Source: Trichopria drosophilae (Eukaryota; Arthropoda; Insecta; Hymenoptera; Diapriidae). From it: 64,000 nucleotides of DNA. How positions within the stretch are numbered: position 1 is the stretch's first letter; each line of letters opens with the position of its first letter. The notes below the pieces were generated by a model that was not told the DNA's origin, ran no database searches, and was given only the letters and a program-made list of their open reading frames with translations. Made by a program: the position numbers and the translations under genes. Below, in pieces: positions 27,601 to 39,500 of this stretch. The stretch covers positions 12,567,501 through 12,631,500 of the forward strand of contig CM059582.1 of NCBI GenBank assembly GCA_030407085.1. Direction: 5' to 3'.

Positions 27601-30600
27601 ATCTGCTTTTATACATCTACTTTTATTATGATACATTTTACTATTATTATGATAAAAATGGTGTATTTTAAGGAATATTTATTTCGAAGCATGACAAGTT
27701 TTACAACCGATACGCTAAATGTAAGATATACAAATATCGAATATTTTTACATAAAGACTCAGCTCTCAAAATACCGACATCATATTTCCAAGAAAATGTT
27801 CTCAATGGAAGTACGCGTATCAAATGTCAAATATATTTTATAAAACAAGTCCCAATGCCTCGAAAGTAGCACACGTGAATTCGAAGCACTTGAATCGAAC
27901 TCAAAATGCTCACTATTCCCTTTGTCGTATTTTATTGTCCTTATTTAATGTAGAACGCATACAGGAGATATATTTCAGTTATGATTCATAAATAACGAAT
28001 GATGCTTGTCTTTCTTTCGATATTTTTATTACATAAAAAAATGTAATCTTAGTAGTGGGTTTTAACAGAATGAAATTAAACACTAATGTAGTAAATAACC
28101 ATTTCGCAATACATCAGATATGTCCAATCAATTTTAACAAATTTTTATTTATTTTGTTATGTGTTGACCTTTAAGTTAGCAAATTGCGTGTCTTTTGATG
28201 AATAATACGGAGTAAAAACTAGTAAACTAGATAATAATAGTGGCAAGTAAATACTGACTTCTTTCATTATAATAAATTCTTAAACCCAATAAAAAGTCTT
28301 TTTCGAGAAATCCCTGGATTTATCTACTAAATTTTTAAATTTGTGAGCATTTATTTGAAAGGAGCTAATATTTTTTGGGAATACAGTCAAACCTTTTTTG
28401 TTGTCAATTAATTGAATATCTTTGATCACTTAACATAAATCTTTTTTTTGAAATAAAACAATTTTGTCAGTACAATAAATTGAATAAAAAATTGCAAATA
28501 TTTCTTAAAAATACATTGATTTATTCTTGAAAAAAAAACTGTACATTTTTACAATCTGTATTTGAGTACACAAACGTTTCTCCTTTCTGCAATATTAAAC
28601 AATATTTTCTGTAATCTACTAAAATTACTTCATTTAATAGAATACCAAAATATTTTTGTTATTTTATAAAAACTTTATGTAAACGTAATATCTTATTTTA
28701 TTAAATTATGAAATTATTCGTGTCATAATATATAAAAAATAATAAAAAAACTGTTTAAACTAACTATAAAATAAAATATAAATTTTCGTGAAAATTCCAA
28801 AAAAATTGGAATTATTAAGTATTTTGAATATATAATACTATAACTTTTACAAAATATTTATTATGCTTTTTATTCATTTATTAATTTGTTCAATTTATTA
28901 TTAAATATTCATATATAAATATTAAAAAATATATCAAAATTCATTTCGTAAATTCCACTTTCTTTTGAATTAAATATTTTTATTTAATTGTCATTTTTTG
29001 AAAACGATTTTTACAATTCTTAAGGAATCCAACTCACTATCGAAAACAGAAGCTTCTGAAAATATCTAACAAATTTAGAAATGAACATTTTTCTCTTTTA
29101 TGTTTTCAATACACAACAAAACTATGGAAATTTTCAATTATGCAACTATCATATGCGAAAAACATTTGTTTAATAATTGGTTATTTATCTGATAAAAGGA
29201 TATGATTCAAATTCTGGTTAAAAAAAACTTTAATCTTAGTGAAAACAACAAAAAGCGTTTTAATAAGTATTCTGCACTTCTTTTAATGATTTGAAAATAA
29301 ATGTAATTGCAAATAATATTTAAGAAGATTTCTAGTATCAGTATGTTTCAATAATTATGAATCATTCATGCTAAAATAATATAAAAGTACAAACTGTTTA
29401 AGCATCAAAAATATATGCTACTACTAATTCACAAATAAACCGCTTTAGTAATTACTTACTTAGTCCCGGTTATTAAGCTATGCGTAAGTTATCTCTTATG
29501 GCTATTTAAACAAAAAAAAGATACAAAGTTCCCAAAAAATAATAAAGAAAAAAGAAATTATAATTTGATGCAACGTCATGGTTTAGATTTTGTTTATTTA
29601 CTAAGACGAATAGAGAAGTAAATTAATATAAATCGAATCATATCTGAAAACTGAAAACAAACAGATATAAACAAAATAATAAAATAAAAAAACTAAAATC
29701 AAAATATATTATACTGGACATGGGAAAACTTTTTCCCTTTTATTTTGCATAAACATTGCTTCTTTATATATTAGGTATTAATTAAATCGTTTAACTAAAT
29801 AATGATTAACGTTTACAATAAGTTGTTTTATTTACACTTATTAGTTCGTGAAAAGTAACTTCATGCAAAACTGAATAAATATTTACTTGAATATTCTAAA
29901 TCGTTTTTTCAATGTACGCATTGAACTAAACAATATTTGTCCTCAGTTTTAAATGAGTGAAGTTTACTAATTTCTCACGTTCTAAAACATTATAAATATT
30001 AAAAGTTTTTATATTGAAAGACAATTTGGTTATGATAAATAAGTTATTTTTGGTTTTACCTCATACATAGTTTGTCATTATGCAATTATTTAATTAATTG
30101 ATATTCTCTAGTTAGTTAATTTGGTTAGTCTAGAAAGTCTTAAAAATATCGTCATTACCTGTAACATAACACGTTTAATATTAATATATGAATTTGTGGT
30201 CATTCGTACAGTAAAAATTAATATAAAGTGCATTAATACCTTAAGACAAATTCTTATATTAATGTTGATATTATCCTGTAATTATACCGAAATCATGATT
30301 TCGAAAATGTTCCAAATTACTGAAGCGTATAGTAATTTTTACTGGTGAATTTTTCTTGGCATTTAAATTATATTTATTTCATAGATGTTTGTCCAAATGT
30401 AAGTTTTTATTTTTAATTGCTACAAAATCTTATACTAATATACGAATGAAACCAGACCGTGATCTTAGTTTTTACTTAATTTATCTTCTTTTCTTCTTAT
30501 TTTGTTATTATAACAACTATGACAAATTTTTCCAGTATTAAGTTTTAATAATCAAAAACCTGTATTTTTTAAAGTTAACTTACTGAATGTAAAACAGCTG

Positions 30601-32893
30601 TGCATTGTTTCATAACGATAGTTGACAGTTAACTGGTTACTGGTGAAGGAATTGTCCTTGTCACCTGTAACTGAAGCCGCAACGTCGACTTCATCTACTA
30701 ACTTATCTTTAGCACATTCCACCGTCACAACACCATTTTCGTTTATCTTCATCCCTAATCTTCCTAAATCTCCTGTGTTGTATTTTCCCATCGCCATTCC
30801 AGAGACCTTAAAATTTGAAAAATCACAATCACTTTTTCAAATTTCAAAATTATTTCTTGTTAAACAAAAAAATGTTATGTTTATTTTAGAAAAAATCTAA
30901 ATTAATTAATATGAAATTGTCAAATAGTAATCTAGCTTGGTTACATTTTAGTAGTTTTCGAGTATAGAAAAATTTGGGAATGTAACAAAAAATTGGTCAA
31001 AAATTAACTGTGGTGAATAATTACGTTCATAATTAAACTGTAAACCATTACTTACTTCTTAGTTAATCAAATGTCAATAAAACGAGAGATTAACAATTTT
31101 CGGAAGTATTTTTTATAAAATTATTATTCCGTCAAGTTTCGTTTCCAAATAACTTCAGTCTCATTTTTTTACATTTTACCCTGAAATTTTGTATAGATAG
31201 AATATAAAATATTTTCAGAACAATGGTAATTCGCAAATTTTAATTTAATCTAAAATTGTAATATTTAAATATTTTTGGGAATATTTCAGCATTCTAAGTA
31301 TTAAAATATTTAAAAAATGAGAAAATGAAAAATGTGAGAAATGAGAATGTTTCGTTAAAAAAATTTACTAAATTACTTAACCATATTACCAAATTATGCT
31401 CTGATGCATGAAATTCTCGCATAAAACAACAAATACTCAAAACGGTGAGGTATTTCCTTAAATAAAATAGCAACAAATGAACTTAATTTATCAACATTTA
31501 TTTACAATTTATATTTCCTTCTCAAACAAAATTATACTTCAAATTGTGAGCTTTTAACTACTTTTAGAGAAAATATTTGCAAAAACTTCAACAGAAGTCG
31601 TATACACTGACGTGATTGGGTTAAAATATAAGCTATTTATTTTGATGTTTTGAGCCATCTTCCTTCAATAATACATAATTTGTTTAAAAAATGGATTTTA
31701 AACGAATTTTTAGGTGGCATGATTCGAATAACTTTTGGGTTTGAATTTTTTAGTTTATTTGTAAAATGGACAATAAAATGGAATTTTTTAAGGAGTGAAG
31801 CATTAAGTCTTCCTTAAGAGTAGGTTAATTTAAGTTTCCCATATTCTTTATCAATAACAACTCTTGTTTTAAATACATTTACAGACGTTTTTATAATGAA
31901 TCAATGAATGGAACACGTTCAACTTTGCAATTTTGAGAGCAAGAGAAAAGTCCAAAATTCATTTTCAAATTTATAATTCAAATTTATAATCATAAAAATT
32001 ATTAAAACTTTTGTGATGGGAAAACACGGATTTATATTCAGTGGAGTAATTATAAACATTTCTTTCGTAGTGATAACGATAAAACAAATTCATAGGACGT
32101 AAAAAATTAAATAAATTTACTAAATAGTCTATTACTACAGAGCGTATTTATTGTTTTCTTAGCTGGAATTATTCTGTTTAAATATATATTGATTCTTTAA
32201 TTTCGTAACAACCTTTAACCTACCTCAGATAAGTAAGTACTGAAATGTTTCTTATGTACATATCTGACAAAATTGAATAATTGCTGCCATTATGAATAGT
32301 ATTAACAAAATTCGACACGATTTTTTTTAGTATTGATCAGTTCAACTTTACACAGATAATTGTTAAATTTAATACAGTAATTGTGTAAACTACTAAATAA
32401 TTACTGTGGATTTCTACTAAAAAAAGTACGATGACATTCTGACTCTTTAGTGGTAAATTAAATTAAAATGTGCATAAAATGCTAGTGAAAATATTTTGAA
32501 ATTGTTGGAAAAGTAAAGTTTTGTTTGAAATTACAATCCGTACCTTAACATTCGTAAATAAAGTTTTCTCTGTGTAATTACAAATAAATTTAATTACGCC
32601 AACTAACTATTCTGGTTTTTACAGTGTTCCGAACTGTAAGGAAAGTACGAATAAAACTCACTTTTTTAATAAGGTAAAGCTTAAATACTCACATTTCGAT
32701 TTTCCAGATTGTAGGAAGCTTCACCACCGACTTGAATTTCATCTCGCATACGAAAGAGGAGTTTAAATTTAGCTAAACCATAAGAATAACCTGTCCTGAA
32801 CACGTCTCTGGCATTTTTTCCAAAATCAGCGTAGGGGACAGTAGTAATGTTGTTTTGGGTTTCCTCAGTCTTTTCTACTTCTTTTTTCTTCAT
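24371..32893 (-). CDS. Divergent VDAC/mitochondrial porin paralogue (4 exons)
   Basis: Exons 32693-32893, 30584-30806, 27093-27302 and 24371-24636 (minus strand) join to exactly 900 nt, giving 299 residues plus stop, with GT-AG borders and matching phases. The product should be a VDAC, the outer-mitochondrial-membrane beta-barrel that passes metabolites. Family landmarks in order are PYADFGKNARDVF (residues 20-32, the N-terminal helix), VTGAVAVGLKNIMIGYKTGY (VDAC region G-Y-x-G-W-L-A-G-Y-Q), FGVGAKF, and HKVGIGMEI at the C-terminus. The usual length is about 283; the excess is an acidic, lysine-rich N-terminal extension. The conserved GLK motif after the E-D-x-L block is replaced by DEVD (105-108). 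High divergence suggests a specialised paralogue, such as the testis-type insect porins, rather than the housekeeping gene. Introns are 1.9, 3.3 and 2.5 kb. Confidence 0.88.
24637..27092 (-). other. VDAC paralogue intron 3
   Basis: An intron of 2.46 kb runs between a GTACAG donor and the CCCTAG acceptor. It carries the foldback element at 25492-26790, and AAAATGGCG-type words near 25221 and 25361. Confidence 0.75.
25492..26790. mobile_element. Foldback element with >400-bp arms inside VDAC intron
   Basis: The termini are GCACTGGTCAA and the inverted TTGACCAGTGC. The left arm (25492 to about 25915) and right arm (about 26305-26790) share the blocks AAATTATTTTCTTAAATGGGC, GTCTCAC ... AAACTACC, and GTAATATAAATGTTT, all inverted. 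Each arm holds one CTGTTACTACT-type word (25817-25825 and 26438-26447). There is a roughly 70-bp length difference around the words. No transposase was found. Confidence 0.8.
27093..27302 (-). CDS. VDAC paralogue exon 3
   Basis: An exon of 210 nt begins after ACGCCGTAG with two bases completing a codon from exon 2 and ends at CGAA then GTACAG. It encodes INNFDRNVNVTGAVAVG, IMIGYKTGYDTSS, CNDVGACFNIQDIDFHLR and EFGLSAYYR, matching the central VDAC strands through the E-F-G-G-S-I-Y region. A stronger-looking CAG acceptor at 27397-27398 was set aside because its phase does not fit and it would add residues absent from VDACs. Confidence 0.82.
27303..30583 (-). other. VDAC paralogue intron 2
   Basis: An intron of 3.28 kb, extremely AT-rich, with no repeat or nested gene recognised. 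Open frames at 27535-27843 and 30121-30541 are AT-driven and have no recognisable domain. Confidence 0.7.
30584..30806 (-). CDS. VDAC paralogue exon 2
   Basis: An exon of 223 nt begins after AATTTTAAG and ends at a consensus GTAAGT donor, leaving one base of a split codon. It encodes residues 68-141: VSGMAMGKYN, GRLGMKINENG, then VECAKDKLVDEVDV and LTVNYRYETMH. It aligns with the VDAC segment from G-S-L-E-T-K-Y to Y-K-R-E-H. The T-E-K-W-N-T-D-N-T block is eroded to GMKINENG, so the Glu equivalent to human E73 is not conserved. Confidence 0.82.
30807..32692 (-). other. VDAC paralogue intron 1
   Basis: An AT-rich intron of 1.89 kb with no feature recognised beyond its splice sites. Confidence 0.7.
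32693..32893 (-). CDS. VDAC paralogue exon 1 (start)
   Basis: The ATG at 32893 is the first in frame; an in-frame TAA lies three codons upstream. The 67 codons end on a codon boundary at a GTGAGT donor. Residues 1-19 (MKKKEVEKTEETQNNITTV) are an extension over the usual M-A-x-P start. Then PYADFGKNARDVFRTGYSYG matches the VDAC N-terminal helix and first strand. Confidence 0.85.
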
Positions 32894-34117
32894 AATGAAT
32901 TAGTAGCCTTTTATAACCTGTTCCGAGGACGAAATTTTTACGAAGAAAGTCGAGGAATTTGGTACGAGGCGGAAACTCGGTTAAACATTTCCGGTCAGAG
33001 AAAATTCGAAATGAATTAACTGCGAGATTTATGAAAACACGAGATTCGATTTCTGTCAATTGCTTGTCCCGAACCTCTCTTGCGAAATCTTTTTTACTGA
33101 TGCCTAGTGAAGTACGCAGGCGATCGAACAAAAGGCTGTCGATTCGACCATAAGTGGAGGAACTTTATTATCGGTGATTTTTGAGGTTCGATTGATAGCT
33201 TCGAACCTAAAATTCATTTATGTCAAAAATATGATAAATTCGTAACAATATACATACATTTTCAGGCTAGAACATAAAAGGCAGATTCTGAAAGAAAAGA
33301 ATTTCGTGTACTGAATGTGATGAATGTCACTGGTGATAAAAATATGCATTAATCCCATACGGAAAGAAACAATTTCAATTATACCTCCTGTCAACTATGT
33401 AGAATATTATTGTTTACTAAAACCAGTAAAAAAATCAAGTCCTTTCTCAATAATAATCGCCAATAATTACTATTAGTTTAATTCCTAACGAATTATTATT
33501 CAATAATTCTAAGAATGCATTTTCAATAATTTCCTGTAGACATTTTCTTGTCATGAGGAATACTTCTTTTATTGACTGTTTATTATTTCCGCAATTATAC
33601 TAAAAACTTTCTGTATACTTTCTTGATTGCTTATACTCTAAATTTTTTGGAGGGAAAATTCTCTTTTTCGAGTTCCAAACAGTGACAGACTGAATTCTTA
33701 TTCTTTAAGAGTGGATTTTCGAGTAAAGAAATTGTCAAGAGTGAGAATTCAATAAACTATGATTTAAATAACAATGGTGCTTATTGGTCGATTACACAGA
33801 CCAACAAAATTTATATAACCAGAAACCTGACTAATATTTTCCGAATTAATTTGTAAAAAAATACCGTCTTTTTTTTTTAATTTTCAGTAAGTTTTTATGA
33901 TGAAAAAAAATTTTTTTTCACAATTTGGCAAAATGCAGAATAAAATGCGATTCATCAGCTTTAAAATATATTTTTAGTTATTTAGATAACATATTTTATA
34001 TTAACAAATTCCGATAGTTATCGAAGTTTTTGACAATGTATAAATAAAATTTTCATACATTTAACAAAAGTGTAATTGCATTTAAATAATTAACAAAATG
34101 AGACCCACCTTCTGGCT
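32894..34117. other. Upstream region of the VDAC paralogue
   Basis: 32894-33180 has somewhat higher GC content than its surroundings and is probably 5' leader or promoter sequence. The 88-codon minus frame at 32865-33131 has no recognised domain. The rest is AT-rich without features. Confidence 0.4.
32907..32915 (-). promoter_or_regulatory. TATA-box-like sequence
   Basis: TATAAAAGG on the minus strand lies only about 13-14 bases before the VDAC start codon. A start site 30 bases downstream would fall inside the coding region, so it may be a chance match or drive a shorter form. Confidence 0.2.
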
Positions 34118-34240
34118 CAGAATTATTCCATCATGTCCAGATTTTGTGATATCCCAACGTAAAAATTCAAAAAACATCGATTTGGTCCTTTTTTAGTAAG
34201 TTTTTGTTGTGGAACAAAAATTTTAGTTCGAGCGTGATTG
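34118..34240 (+). repeat. Dispersed repeat fragment shared with 8.6 kb
   Basis: Same block order as at 8611-8730: catcatgtc, gatatcc, TTTTTAGTAAGTTTTTGT, and then an AAAAATTTT run. Diverged and partial. Confidence 0.5.
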
Positions 34241-34784
34241 ACGTAAGTTAATATTTATTATGGGATATTATTGGTAAATCCTTTAAGAATCCCCATTAGG
34301 TCCTATCAATTTTCGTAAAACTTAATAGTTACTATTCATTGTCAGATCTATTTGTCGATACCACAAGGCGTTATAAGTTTACCATTCCATTATTTAGTAC
34401 TGAATAGTTGCTATTGAAAACCGTCTGGATACCAACGAAAAAAGACTAGTAACCACATGTTATCGTTATTCTATTTCTGTAGTTATTTTTTTTTTAAATC
34501 ATATCATATTAATTTGTCTTCTAAATAATGTACAAAATCTACAAACGCTTGGACGTTCGTAGATACTAATCGATGCCTAACCATCCTAACAAATTTTCGA
34601 TATATAAAAGATATATAATAGTATAAACTTTAATTAACAGTACAAATGCACAATTCCTGGAGAAAAACATTTAGCAAAAAACCAGGATAACAAAACAGGT
34701 TAAAAATGTAACCCTCACATATTTAATTATAATGAACATAATTCTTTTAAGTTTATAATTATTTTGCATCATAATATATTTCGC

Positions 34785-35095
34785 GTACTAAATTACTTGG
34801 GTGAGGAATTTATTCGACGACAGAACTTAGTGGATATCATCTTAATGTGATCTTTAATGTATGTTATATTCAATAGCTTATGCAGAAATTGAATTCTCGT
34901 GTATTTATTAAATTTCCCTGCAAGCCGTCGAAATTTATTCTGTACAATTTGTAATTTAGCATAATTAGTATTGCTAATCAGGTTCTATACAGGACAGCCA
35001 TAAGTCAAACCGGGTTTTATACTGGTTTTATAGATCATAAGCTTACTCCTACCACTAAGTTTCGAATTTTTCTTTAACAAGGGGTAAAGCTTAAT
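34785..35095 (-). pseudogene. Jockey-like reverse transcriptase C-terminal fragment
   Basis: The minus strand reads LLKKNSKLSGRSKLMIYKTS, IKPGLTYGCPV, a stop, then ISNTNYAKLQIVQNKFRRL and TRIQFLHKLLNI. These are the thumb-region landmarks of Jockey-type elements (Y-K-T-x-I-R-P-x-L-T-Y-G-x-P-V-W and L-Q-x-x-Q-N-K). The Trp after PV is replaced by a stop. Nothing else of the element remains here. Confidence 0.75.
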
Positions 35096-35099
35096 TATA

Positions 35100-36155
35100 A
35101 TTCACCTACAGTTCGCTGAGTGATATCATAGGTAAAGCGTTATAAACTTGTATTTTTCATTTAAGTATTCTCTATTATATTGGATTTAATTAAAGTGGTT
35201 ATACTGTAAAAAAAATCATTGATTGTTAAAAAATCCGAGATAGATATGGAAGTATAAAGGAATGTTTTGAATAATAAAAAACGATTTTTTTCAATAAAAA
35301 GTATGTCCAATAAAAAACTATTATTTTAAGTTATCTACATACTTTTTATAAAAATACTTATAATATATTCGATGTTCAATTTACTTTAAAAGAATATATG
35401 TCATTTTATAAGCTTTTATCAAAACTATTATTAAAGATGTTGAACAATGTCTAAAATGAAAAAACAACATATTTTTAAATTAATGATGAAGTTGTGTATT
35501 TCATAAATAAATTTATTTCTGAAAGAAATTTACAATAATTATGTTACCCACGTTTCAAAACCATTATTCCGAAATTATTTCAGTATTACGTGAATATTTT
35601 CCAAATGATGGTTGAGAGCAATAATAGATGAAGAACTGCCGAGAGTACTTAAAAATTGAATATTATTTTTCGATTAAGCTATTAACAGTTACGAATTGCA
35701 TTGTATAATTGAATTAAATGGAACTGCAAATATGTTGTGAAAATAACTCGTTGCTGCAAACATTTTCCTGTCTGAATCGTTATAATCGGAAAGTTGATAT
35801 GTAAGGGTTTTTATTTTCTCGGTTAACGAATCTGAAAATAGAACTTCAAATTTATACAAATTTTTATATATTTCATGTATACTTAATTTAAATAACTTAT
35901 GAAGAATTTAACACTCGGTAATTTTCATATAAATGAAAAAGAAATCGATTAACCGAGTCATTAAACAAAGTTTAATTTAGTATAAATTTTCCTTATTACC
36001 TAAATTCCACTAAATTGAGTGAAGTTAATGTAATATTAATTTATTTGTTTCATCTTTAGGATATATTGTTTTTTTGTCTCGGATTCTTTAAATAATTTCA
36101 CTAAAACAAGTTCTTCTAGTATGACGATTTTTGTAAGTATTAAATAAATCATCAT
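35100..36155. other. AT-rich non-coding DNA
   Basis: No coding or repeat feature was seen in this stretch, which leads up to the A/TAA tract next to the retrotransposon. Confidence 0.45.
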
Positions 36156-36173
36156 AAAAAAAAAAAAAAAAAA

Positions 36174-36206
<33 letters not shown>
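36156..36206. repeat. (A)20(TAA)10 simple repeat at the retrotransposon 5' junction
   Basis: Twenty A residues are followed by about ten TAA units, directly before the retrotransposon. Dong/R4-type elements are known to target TAA repeats, so this is probably the target site. No TAA tract follows the 3' end. Confidence 0.85.
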
Positions 36207-36207
<1 letters not shown>

Positions 36208-36211
36208 CTAA

Positions 36212-36235
36212 ATGCGGCTATGCAAAAAGCCGCAT
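36212..36235 (+). other. Hairpin at the 5' end of the retrotransposon
   Basis: ATGCGGCT and AGCCGCAT form a perfect 8-bp stem with an 8-base loop, just inside the TAA junction. Confidence 0.6.
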
Positions 36236-36386
36236 CTTAGCCTATCTTCCCAAATGGCCTACTCTCACCTCCACGTGTGCTTATTAAAGCCGGTGGGCCC
36301 TGGACTCTTAGCAACCTTGCCAGAGATTGGGTAACCAACCCCAGTGGATGGCGAGGTAAGAGACAAACGAGAGAGGCATAACAACG

Positions 36387-36413
36387 GGGAGTAGGGCTAA
36401 CCACCCTACTCCC
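36387..36413 (+). other. 10-bp perfect hairpin in retrotransposon 5' region
   Basis: GGGAGTAGGG and CCCTACTCCC pair around a 7-base loop. It lies just after the last upstream in-frame stop, at the beginning of the open frame. Confidence 0.65.
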
Positions 36414-36446
36414 TGTATTTGCGGTTACTCACAGAATAACGCGCAG

Positions 36447-36502
36447 GGCTCCTGACCATCGGGCTGCTTCGGATGCAGCCCAGTCCCGAGGTGGAGGAGC
36501 CG
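36447..36502 (+). other. Nested hairpin in retrotransposon 5' region
   Basis: The outer stem GGCTCCT/AGGAGCC (36447-36453 and 36496-36502) encloses the inner stem GGGCTGC/GCAGCCC (36461-36467 and 36475-36481) with loop TTCGGAT. It sits within the open frame before the first ATG. Confidence 0.55.
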
Positions 36503-36579
36503 AAACGGGTGTCCCGGGACAACGACCTTTTCATTCCCACGGACGATTTCAGTGGACGGAGGATCTCAGGCGAGATCTA

Positions 36580-39500
36580 ATGCGCTGCTACGAGGAGAGC
36601 TGTCCGCAACAGAGGGGCTACATGGCGCGAATGCATAGTCGGTTTGCAGTAATGCATCCCGAACTGGCAGATCGCTTTTCTCAACAACAACTGAGAGATT
36701 ATGTGGCCTATCTGAGGCGGACGGGTTTCGTTGTTCCCAGCTGTCAACCGGTACCGGATGTGCGGGCAATAACAACTGAGCCCGTACGCGGTGCTGGGAG
36801 AGATGCTCCACATTACGAAAGCACGACACTCGTGTTTAGGCAAAATTTGACAACAAAAATTTTGCCTAAACAACGAGAATTAGACAGAGCAAATAGCCTA
36901 CTTCTGGATGCTCTTCCAGATGACTGCGACCTGTGGCAAGTCAATTGTGCCGTTTACGAGGCTGCAAGTGATCTGGTGATTCCGCGAAATCTGACACAGA
37001 TATCGGGGAGTCGGCAGATTACAAAACGCATGTCTCAATTGAACGGCAAGATTCGACTGACACGGAAGCTCGCTTCCCGAGTTCAGTGTGTGATCGACTA
37101 TTTAACATCTGGCCGTTCATTTACGGCAAAAGTCAAGAAGTTCGCACAACAACTGCGGACGCACTATCACACACTGAACAAGCTGAAGTTGCTCAACATC
37201 AAGCAACATTTGGCTGATAAAATTCGGTTTTTGGCGGATGCCAAAAAGAGGCTGCAAAGACGGGAGGATGGAATTCGACAAAATGCAATATTTTGGACGA
37301 ATCCTTCCAACCTCTTCAAACATCGTATCGCAGCCTCAAGCGAGTTTCCGTCGATAACCGCAGTTGAGGAATTCTGGGGGAGCATCTACGAGAAAACATC
37401 TAGGCTTAATGCAGACACTTCAGGTATTGAAATCTTCACCGAGTTGTGCGACGAAGTCACACAAGAAAGTGAAGATTGCCCACCCGTCAGTGCATTAGAG
37501 GTGAAAAATGCCATCACAGGAGCGAGGAATTTCTCCTCGCCGGGCTGGGATGGAATTAACAACTATTGGTGGAAGAAGTTCACTTCTGTCCATCAACACC
37601 TAGCCCGAATATTCACCTCTTATATAAATGGAGACCAACCCATTCCGCAATGGCTGGTGGAGGGCCGAACGACACTGATCCCAAAATCGGGAGACTTGTC
37701 CGATCCGAGAAACCATAGACCGATCACGTGTCTCAATACGCTATACAAATTGTTCACTAACATCTTGAACGAACGTATTGAGAAATCCGTGAAACCGGTG
37801 TGGCAACGGATAGTAGAACAACGAGGCTGCAAAATGGGTGTATCCGGCTGCAAGGACAACTTGCTTATCGATAGGTGTGTTTGTCAGGACGCAGTCCAGT
37901 ACAAGCGTAACCTGTCGATAGCCTGGCTGGATTACATGAAGGCGTATGACTCAACATCGCACGAGCTTTTAAGCTTGTTGCTCAAACGCCTTCATGTCCA
38001 CCCAAACATAGTGAGAATTGTAGAAGACCTGATGCCTCTTTGGAAAACACGCTTTGTCATGACATCGGGCAAGCGTCGAACCATGTCTAGACTGGTTCAA
38101 TTCCAAAGAGGTGTCTGTCAGGGAGATTCTCTGAGTCCTCTGCTCTTCTGCATCTCACTATTGCCTCTATCCGTTGCTCTCCGGAAATCTCAAGGGTACA
38201 TGTGTGGAACGCCTGGTGAACGTGTACATAAGATCACCCATCTTTTCTATATGGACGATCTTAAATTATACGCATCAGGCGAAGATCAATTACATCGATC
38301 TCTGAACATCGCCCTCACATACTCGAGAGATATCGGTATGGAATTCGGATTGGACAAGTGTGCAGTCGTTCATTTGCACAGAGGAAGGTCAGGCTCCCAT
38401 AACAACGATATGGAGCTCGTCAACGGAAATGTCATCCGCCACCTTAGCGCCGAAGAAGCCTACACATACCTGGGCGTACCTCAAAGGCATGTCCAGGATG
38501 TGCAGGCTGCTAAAACCACCATCATTAAGAAATACCGGCGCATTCTCCGTCAGATCTGGTCATCAGAATTGACCGGGAGAAATAAGGTGGCAGCCACGAA
38601 TATGTTGGCCGTATCACCAGTGCTCTATTCTTTTGGAGCACTGAAGTGGAACGTTGACGAGCTAAGGGATCTTGACCGAAGCACACGGAAGATGATTTGT
38701 ATGCAACGCAGTTTGCATCCAAGATCTTCCGTGGAACGTCTGTATTTGCCCCGAAATATGGGAGGTCGTGGCCTTTTAAGCCTGGAGTGTATGCATGACC
38801 GATTGGTCCTCGAAACAGCTTGCGACGTGATTAATCGAACGGAGGATCCCCTGATGATGCTAGTACATCAGCATGAAATTCAGGGGAAGGGGGCGTTTTT
38901 GTACAACGCGGCGGAACGAGCGGCGCGAAACCTCGGTCTGGTTTTCAACGTGGGACGTAGTGGTGCACAGGAGGCTGAATCAGTCATCAATCTGTGCCCA
39001 GTGCGTCTCAGGGCTAACATACGGAAGGAACAACTCCGTATGTTGGAGGGAAGGCATATCGACAAGCCGTTGCATGGACAATTCTTTCGAAATGTCCAAA
39101 AACTTGGCTTGTTGGCAGAGATGACCTTCTCCTTCTTAGGATCAGCCGGCTTGAAATCCGAGACCGAGGGTTTTATCTTCGCGTGCCAGGATGGGGTCAT
39201 CAATACCTTAGCGTACCGCAAGAACATCTTACACCAGGCGGTACAGAGTACGCTTTGTAGATTGTGTAGATGTCATGCTGAGACACTAATGCATCTTTTG
39301 GCAGCATGTCCAATATATGCAGTTTCAGCATACATCGAACGTCACAATGCGGCTCTTCGAGTGCTGTATTACCATCTTCGCAGCACTTATGGTATTGATG
39401 CAACCCCAGTTTTGCCGTACGTCCCCACTGATATTGAATCCGTAGTCGGGAATGAGTCTTGCCGAATATACTGGAATTACTCATTCCCGACGAGCAGGCA

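Noticed and set aside
32865..33131. 88-codon minus-strand frame overlapping the VDAC start
   Set aside because: It is in another frame, has no recognisable domain and lacks splice support; more likely 5' leader.
36301..36362. HDV-like ribozyme in the retrotransposon leader
   Set aside because: CTCTTA pairs with TAAGAG next to TGGCGAGG, which recalls the P2 and J4/2 parts of HDV-like ribozymes. I could not build convincing P1, P3 and P1.1 helices, and it is not at the element's 5' end.
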